Assembly: GCA_033344735.1 (NCBI GenBank)
Contig: JAWPMW010000001.1
Span: 248,001 to 312,000 of the forward strand
Length of the DNA: 64,000 nucleotides
Reading direction: 5' to 3'
Source: Gammaproteobacteria bacterium
GTDB taxonomy: Bacteria > Pseudomonadota > Gammaproteobacteria > UBA4575
The stretch's first letter is position 1, and the number at the start of each line of letters is the position of its first letter. Under the pieces are notes generated by a model, which made no database searches, was not told the origin of the DNA, and saw only the letters and a program-made list of their open reading frames with translations. Positions 59,012 through 64,000 of this stretch are shown one piece after another. The translations under genes and the position numbers were made by a program.

Positions 59012-60238
59012 ATGCCATTTGATATAGCACTCACAGGGCTAAATGCCGCCCAAAATGATTTAGAGGTAATATCTAATAATATTGCCAACAGTGAAACTAC
59101 CGGATTTAAAAAATCTCGCGCTGAATTTGCAGATGTTTATGCAAGTTCTGAATTTGGAGTCAGCAGTAATGCTATCGGTCAAGGTGTTCAACTTGCAGGA
59201 ATACAACAGCAGTTTACAGATGGTGATCTTACATTTACTGACAATGCTTTAGATTTAGCCATTAATGGTCAGGGATTTTTTGTGCTTGAAGATGCCGGTG
59301 AGCGTTTTTATGGTAGAGCAGGTTCTTTTGGTGTCGATTCAAGCGGGAACCTTGTTGATCCAATTGGCAATCAATTAATTGGTTTTCAACCTGACTCAAA
59401 TGGCTTGATTACAGGTGGGCTAGGGCCAATTGTTGTTAGTCGTGCAGATGTTGCACCACAAATTACTTCAGAAATTGATCTAGGTGCAAACCTTGATGCA
59501 ACAGCGACTGTGCTACCAGCATTTACAGTCGGAGCATCGGGTCCTGATCCTGCAACATATAATCACTCAACTTCACTAACTACTTATGATTCATTGGGTG
59601 GTCAGCATTTGACTTCATTATATTTTAGACGAGACACAGCTACTAATTGGGAAGCCTTTGCCTTTGTTGATGGTGTTCAAGTTGATGGCCCAGATATTTT
59701 GAATTTTGATCCAAGCGGAAGTTTGGTTGGTGTTAATGGTGGTGCTGGAACTACAACCACTTCAGCAGCTTTTACACCTGGTGGTATAGGTACATCGACC
59801 ACTTATACGATTGACTATGCTGCAATAACTCAATTCGGAAGTCCATTTGGCGTCTCTTCGCTGAATCAAAATGGTTTCGAAACTGGTCGTTTAACAAGTT
59901 TAGACTTTGCTTCAGATGGAACATTGTTTGGACGCTACTCTAATGGTGTGTCTAGTGCATTTGGTCAAGTTGCTTTGGCCAACTTTTCAAATACTCAAGG
60001 TTTGGTGCCTTCAGGTAATTCGCTTTGGAATGAATCATTCGCCTCCGGTGCAGCATTAGTAGGTGCACCAGGCTCCACCGATTTGGGGCTAGTACAGTCA
60101 GGTGCACTTGAAGAATCAAATGTCGATGTGACATCGGAATTGATTGATATGATTCAAGCACAACGATTCTTCCAGTCTAATGCTCAAGTGATTGGTGCAG
60201 CTGATGAAATCACTCAGACTATTATTAATATTATTTAA
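59012..60238 (+). CDS. flgE: FlgE, flagellar hook protein
   Basis: A 408-residue hook subunit. The N-terminus MPFDIALTGLNAAQNDLEVISNNIANSETTGFKKSRAEF and the C-terminus SGALEESNVDVTSELIDMIQAQRFFQSNAQVI are the paired D0 helices. The central domain contains the usual glycine-rich hook D1/D2 region. A strong AAAGGAGAAAG ribosome site suits its high expression. Confidence 0.96.
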   Translation: MPFDIALTGLNAAQNDLEVISNNIANSETTGFKKSRAEFADVYASSEFGVSSNAIGQGVQLAGIQQQFTDGDLTFTDNALDLAINGQGFFVLEDAGERFYGRAGSFGVDSSGNLVDPIGNQLIGFQPDSNGLITGGLGPIVVSRADVAPQITSEIDLGANLDATATVLPAFTVGASGPDPATYNHSTSLTTYDSLGGQHLTSLYFRRDTATNWEAFAFVDGVQVDGPDILNFDPSGSLVGVNGGAGTTTTSAAFTPGGIGTSTTYTIDYAAITQFGSPFGVSSLNQNGFETGRLTSLDFASDGTLFGRYSNGVSSAFGQVALANFSNTQGLVPSGNSLWNESFASGAALVGAPGSTDLGLVQSGALEESNVDVTSELIDMIQAQRFFQSNAQVIGAADEITQTIINII

Positions 60239-60266
60239 TAAGGTTGGCCTACAAGAGGAGTAGAGA

Positions 60267-61010
60267 ATGGATGGGATGTTATATGTGGCAATGAATGGTG
60301 CTAAACAAATACAACTGCACCAGGCAACGAATACCCACAATTTAGCTAACGCAAACACTACAGGATTTCGAGCAGATTTCGATACCATTCGAAGTCTGCC
60401 CGTTTACGGACCAGGTAATCCAAGTCGTGTATTTAGCGTTGATGAAAGATCAGGAATAAATTTTGATGTCGGACAAGTGACGCAAACAGGGCGTGACTTA
60501 GACGTATCAATTAACGGCCAAGGTTTTTTTGCTATTCAAACACCCGATGGTAGTGAAGCCTATACTAGAGCTGGTGACTTGCGGGTCGTTAATGGCGGTT
60601 TATTACAAACCGGTGCAGGATTTTCTGTCATGGGTAATGATGGTCCGATTGCTTTGCCTCCCTACGAAAAACTCGATATTGCGGCTGATGGAACATTGTC
60701 AATTATTCCTGTTGGTCAGGATGCAAGTGCATTGGCAGTAATTGATCGAATCAAGCTGGTTAATCCACCGATTGAAGAACTTGAAAAGAATTTGGATGGA
60801 TTCATTCGAGCAAAAGATGGTGTTGCTGTTGATGCAGATGCATCAATAAGAGTAGCAGCAGGTACTGTTGAAGGTAGCAACGTAAATTCAGTAAGTGAGC
60901 TTATTAATATGATTGAGCTTGCAAGAAAGTTCGAGATGCATGTGAAGCTAATGGAAACGGCTGAAAGCAATGACTCTAGCTCAGCAACAATATTAAGATT
61001 GCGCGGATAA
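60267..61010 (+). CDS. flgF: FlgF, flagellar distal rod protein
   Basis: A 247-residue rod protein. [38 protein letters not shown] starts it, RDLDVSINGQGFFAIQTPDGSEAYTRAGDL is the middle signature and SNVNSVSELINMIELARKFEMHVKLM the C-terminal helix. It is followed by flgG at 18 bp. The ribosome site is AGAGGAG. Confidence 0.95.
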   Translation: MDGMLYVAMNGAKQIQLHQATNTHNLANANTTGFRADFDTIRSLPVYGPGNPSRVFSVDERSGINFDVGQVTQTGRDLDVSINGQGFFAIQTPDGSEAYTRAGDLRVVNGGLLQTGAGFSVMGNDGPIALPPYEKLDIAADGTLSIIPVGQDASALAVIDRIKLVNPPIEELEKNLDGFIRAKDGVAVDADASIRVAAGTVEGSNVNSVSELINMIELARKFEMHVKLMETAESNDSSSATILRLRG

Positions 61011-61028
61011 AATAATAAAGGATTAAAA

Positions 61029-61814
61029 ATGACTTCAGCATTATGGAATTCAAAAACAGGTTTAGATGCGCAACAAACGCGCATGACAGTTATTTCAAAT
61101 AATTTGGCTAACGCAAATACCACTGGATTTAAAAGAGACCGAGCAGTATTTGAAGATTTGATTTATCAAAATATACGCCAACCAGGTGCGCAATCCTCAC
61201 AGGACACACAATTACCAACCGGATTACAGCTAGGTACAGGTGTAAGAGTGGTGGCGACTGAGAAATTGTTTACCCAAGGAAATGTATCGCAAACAGATGC
61301 GCCATTGGATGTTGCCATACAAGGTCGTGGATTTTTTGAAATTCAATTGCCTGATGGCACATCTGGTTACACACGTGATGGAAGTTTTACATTGGATTCG
61401 CAGGGCCAAATCGTAAACTCAAGTGGTTATGTTTTACAGCCAGCTATTTCTATCCCGCCAAATGTTACCAGTATAACAATTGGTGTTGATGGTACTGTTT
61501 CAACGTTAACTGCAGGTGATAATGCACCTACGCAGGTGGGTAACATACAGTTAGTCGATTTCGTTAATGAAACTGGTTTGCAGCCAAGAGGTGAAAACTT
61601 GTTTTTAGAAACTGCATCATCGGGTAGCCCAACTCCTGGAACACCTGGTCAGAATGGTTTGGGAACAATGATTCAAGGGTCGTTGGAAACGTCAAATGTG
61701 AATGTTGTTGAAGAATTAGTAAATATGATTGAAACGCAGCGTACGTATGAAGTTAACTCGCGGGCAATTGAAACTGCAGATAGCATGCTTCAGTACGTTA
61801 ATAACAACTTATAG
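61029..61814 (+). CDS. flgG: FlgG, flagellar distal rod protein
   Basis: A 261-residue distal rod subunit. [58 protein letters not shown] is the family start, and the [23 protein letters not shown] and [41 protein letters not shown] motifs complete it. Confidence 0.97.
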   Translation: MTSALWNSKTGLDAQQTRMTVISNNLANANTTGFKRDRAVFEDLIYQNIRQPGAQSSQDTQLPTGLQLGTGVRVVATEKLFTQGNVSQTDAPLDVAIQGRGFFEIQLPDGTSGYTRDGSFTLDSQGQIVNSSGYVLQPAISIPPNVTSITIGVDGTVSTLTAGDNAPTQVGNIQLVDFVNETGLQPRGENLFLETASSGSPTPGTPGQNGLGTMIQGSLETSNVNVVEELVNMIETQRTYEVNSRAIETADSMLQYVNNNL

Positions 61815-61842
61815 AATTAAATGAATCACAGGGATGGAGAAT

Positions 61843-62526
61843 ATGAATAAGCCAGATAAAATATCATTAGCAGGACTGATATTACTATTGATTTCCGGTT
61901 GTAGCAGTATAGGTCAGCTGAGTGATCCAGATTACGAGCCCGTTGTGCCTGTCATGCCGGAGGTTAAATCTAATTATGATGGAGGGTTATTTTATGCCTC
62001 GAGTAATCTTTATATATTTGAAGATATAAAAGCAACACGTGTAGGCGATCTATTAACGGTCGTGCTTTCTGAGCAAACGAATGCAAGTAAATCGAGTTCA
62101 TTAGAAGCTGATAAAAGTACCACAATAGATCTTCCAAATCCGACTATATTTGGTAAAAGTGACTACACATTGGATGGAAGAGAAGTTTTATCAAGCAGTG
62201 CAACTGCATCACGAGATGTTCAAGGTGAAGGAGAATTAACCCAAGAGAATAGCCTTGATGGCAATATCACAGTCACTGTAACAGAGAGACTACCGAATGG
62301 TTATTTGGTTATTAAAGGAGAGAAGCTGCTGACATTAAATGAAGGTAGTGAAGTAGTCCGTATTGATGGCATTGTTAGGCCAACTGATATTGATTCAAGT
62401 AATCAAATTGAGTCAACCAAAATAGCCAATGCTCGCATTACATATAAAGGGAGTGGTGTGGTTAGCGATAGTAGTAAAGCGGGTTGGTTGGCTAAGTTTT
62501 TTATGCATGCCATTTGGCCGCTATAA
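61843..62526 (+). CDS. flgH: FlgH, flagellar L-ring lipoprotein
   Basis: Outer-membrane L-ring subunit. The signal peptide has the lipobox LISGC with the lipidated Cys at residue 20. ATG 61843 is preferred because AGGG lies nine bases upstream; the in-frame ATG at 61834 has its AGGG directly adjacent, which is too close. The conserved RVGDLLTVVLSEQTNASKSSS and the C-terminal SSNQIESTKIANARITYKGSGVVSDSSKAGWLAKFF are present. Confidence 0.94.
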   Translation: MNKPDKISLAGLILLLISGCSSIGQLSDPDYEPVVPVMPEVKSNYDGGLFYASSNLYIFEDIKATRVGDLLTVVLSEQTNASKSSSLEADKSTTIDLPNPTIFGKSDYTLDGREVLSSSATASRDVQGEGELTQENSLDGNITVTVTERLPNGYLVIKGEKLLTLNEGSEVVRIDGIVRPTDIDSSNQIESTKIANARITYKGSGVVSDSSKAGWLAKFFMHAIWPL

Positions 62527-62541
62527 CTTGAGGGAATAATA

Positions 62542-63639
62542 ATGCGATTAATATACATAATAATTTTGCTTACAATTTCAAATTCAGTATTAGCCGAAAG
62601 AATAAAAGATTTAACTTCAGTTGCGGGTGTTAGAACAAATCAATTACTTGGTTATGGGCTGGTAGTAGGTTTAGATGGTACTGGAGACCAAACAAGTCAA
62701 ACGCCATTTACAGTGCAAAGTTTAAAAAGCTTTCTTAATCGTTACAATATTACCATTCCACCAGATGTTAACCCGCAGTTGAAAAATGTGGCTGCAGTGT
62801 CAATCCACGCTGAAATGCCAGCATTTGCAAAACCTGGTCAGACTATTGATGTCACTATTTCATCATTGGGTAATTCTAAAAGTTTGCGTGGCGGAAGCTT
62901 ATTGATGTCGCCATTAAAAGGTATTGATGGCAAAGTATACGCAGTAGCTCAAGGTAATCTAGTCGTTGGTGGTTTAGGGGTTCAAGGAAGTGATGGATCC
63001 AGTATCACTATTAACGTTCCTAGTGCAGGGCGAATTCCTAATGGTGCAACCGTAGAACGAACTATCCCTAGTAATTTTGCTCTTCAAGATCATCTGTTCC
63101 TCAACTTACATACTTCTGATTTCACCACAGCAAAACGTATGCAAGATCGTATTAATAATGTTATGGGGGGAGGTGTCGCTAGTGCCATAGATCCAGTAAC
63201 AGTGAGAGTGCGTGCGCCATTTGATGCTGCAAATCGAGTATCGTTTCTTGCAGAAATTGAGAATATTCAAATGATACCTGGTGCTAGTGCTGCGAAAGTT
63301 ATTGTTAATTCTCGCACGGGAACTGTTGTGATTGGGTCCAATGTGCGTGTTTCACCGGCTGCTGTTTCACATGGTAGTTTAGTTGTAACAATTTCTGAAA
63401 ATATGGAAGTCAGTCAGCCAAACGAGTTTGCAGCAGTAGGTAATACAGAAGTAATCACTGATACAGAAATTGATGTGCAGCAAAATTCTGATCGCATGTT
63501 TTTATTTAATCCTGGGATTTCTCTGAATTCTATTGTTAATGCTGTGAATGAGGTAGGCGCAGCTCCAGGCGATCTGGTGGCAATTTTAGAAGCGCTAAAA
63601 CAAGCGGGTGCGCTTAAAGCAGAATTAATAGTGATTTAA
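62542..63639 (+). CDS. flgI: FlgI, flagellar P-ring protein
   Basis: A 365-residue periplasmic P-ring subunit. After a signal peptide, [44 protein letters not shown] is diagnostic. [46 protein letters not shown], and the C-terminal [38 protein letters not shown] follow. Its chaperone FlgA is encoded divergently in this window. Confidence 0.97.
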   Translation: MRLIYIIILLTISNSVLAERIKDLTSVAGVRTNQLLGYGLVVGLDGTGDQTSQTPFTVQSLKSFLNRYNITIPPDVNPQLKNVAAVSIHAEMPAFAKPGQTIDVTISSLGNSKSLRGGSLLMSPLKGIDGKVYAVAQGNLVVGGLGVQGSDGSSITINVPSAGRIPNGATVERTIPSNFALQDHLFLNLHTSDFTTAKRMQDRINNVMGGGVASAIDPVTVRVRAPFDAANRVSFLAEIENIQMIPGASAAKVIVNSRTGTVVIGSNVRVSPAAVSHGSLVVTISENMEVSQPNEFAAVGNTEVITDTEIDVQQNSDRMFLFNPGISLNSIVNAVNEVGAAPGDLVAILEALKQAGALKAELIVI

Positions 63640-63641
63640 TT

Positions 63642-64000
63642 ATGAGTGACGGTATAGCATCTCTACTTTCTACAGCATCAGATACGGCTCGTTTGCGATT
63701 GCAAGCGGGTAATGGTGAGCAAGAAGTTAATGATGAAATTTTTCAACAGTTTGAAGCATTATTTTTGCAGCAAATGCTAAAAAGTATGCGTACTGCTTCA
63801 CTGTCAGAAGGGATGTTTCAAAGTGAACAATCAGAATTTTATCGTGATATGTACGATCAGCAAATTGCAACAGATTTGGCTAAAAAAGAGGTTTTAGGCA
63901 TAGCTAATATCTTAAACCGTCAATTAGGTGGTAGTTCAGAAAATGCTGTAAACGATGAACAGAATGCACAAGAAATTTCATTCAATGAAGTGATTGTTAA
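63642..64000 (+). CDS. flgJ: FlgJ, rod-binding protein (3' truncated)
   Basis: The start is ATG 63642, two bases after the flgI stop, and the frame is open to the window end (119 codons). The visible part is the rod-binding domain (FEALFLQQMLKSMRTASLSEGMFQSEQSEFYRDMYDQQIATDLAKKEVLGIANIL). A peptidoglycan hydrolase domain would follow outside the window if this is the two-domain form common in gammaproteobacteria. Confidence 0.92.
   Translation, partial: MSDGIASLLSTASDTARLRLQAGNGEQEVNDEIFQQFEALFLQQMLKSMRTASLSEGMFQSEQSEFYRDMYDQQIATDLAKKEVLGIANILNRQLGGSSENAVNDEQNAQEISFNEVIV

Noticed and set aside
1-64000. CRISPR arrays, insertion sequences, prophage genes, rRNA
   Set aside because: No regularly spaced direct repeats, transposase or integrase motifs, phage structural genes or rRNA signatures were seen.

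Overview
The window reads as chromosomal DNA of an AT-rich (roughly mid-30s % GC by eye), motile gammaproteobacterium. The evidence is a ChpA-type twitching kinase, a PomAB sodium-type flagellar stator, FliA (sigma-28) and RpoN (sigma-54) flagellar promoters, a flgMN/flgA/flgBCDEFGHIJ block and an exosortase (PEP-CTERM-type) exopolysaccharide cluster. I cannot place it more precisely. There is no insertion sequence, phage, CRISPR array or rRNA in it. One tRNA gene is present, tRNA-Arg(TCG).

Layout. 1-8001: the 3' part of chpA, tRNA-Arg, NAD-malic enzyme, a DUF389 membrane protein and small metabolic or unknown genes. 8123-22198: a PAS-GGDEF-EAL protein, then a nine-gene + strand exopolysaccharide/exosortase cluster (export lipoprotein-like protein, beta-barrel, Wzz, BY-kinase, AAA ATPase, exosortase fused to EpsI, WecA-like transferase, PrsT TPR lipoprotein). 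22199-22445: a convergent gap holding a FliA-like promoter and an unlisted 46-codon ORF. 22446-37001: a - strand block. Its upstream end carries a bacterial ceramide-backbone set (acyl-AMP ligase, NAD-dependent reductase, acyl carrier protein, serine palmitoyltransferase-like enzyme). It runs without a real gap into a sialic/nonulosonic acid set (neuB, neuC, PLD-like, two paralogous surface-carbohydrate proteins, methyltransferase, neuA). A GT2-GtrA-GT39 fusion gene follows.

37313-47769: a second lipid block on mixed strands: HIT protein, di-iron fatty acid/sphingolipid hydroxylase, a GNAT-fold protein resembling bacterial ceramide synthase, two nucleotidyltransferases, LptF and LptG, a metallophosphoesterase, a CDP-alcohol phosphotransferase with a nucleotidyltransferase-like N-terminus, a diacylglycerol-kinase-family lipid kinase and a Tam41-like cytidylyltransferase. 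Taken together, 25-48 kb looks like one locus for making, modifying, decorating and exporting a sphingolipid, possibly with a sialic-acid-like sugar. This is the most interesting part of the window.

47988-64000: two small unknown genes, then motility genes. pomAB plus a degenerate HDOD protein have a FliA promoter. An FMN glutamate-synthase-like protein plus a diguanylate cyclase have a second FliA promoter. A degenerate GGDEF protein follows, then flgN-flgM (FliA promoter), flgA, and divergent flgB-flgJ (RpoN promoter). flgJ is cut by the window end. Statements about families come from memory of those families; no database search was possible.
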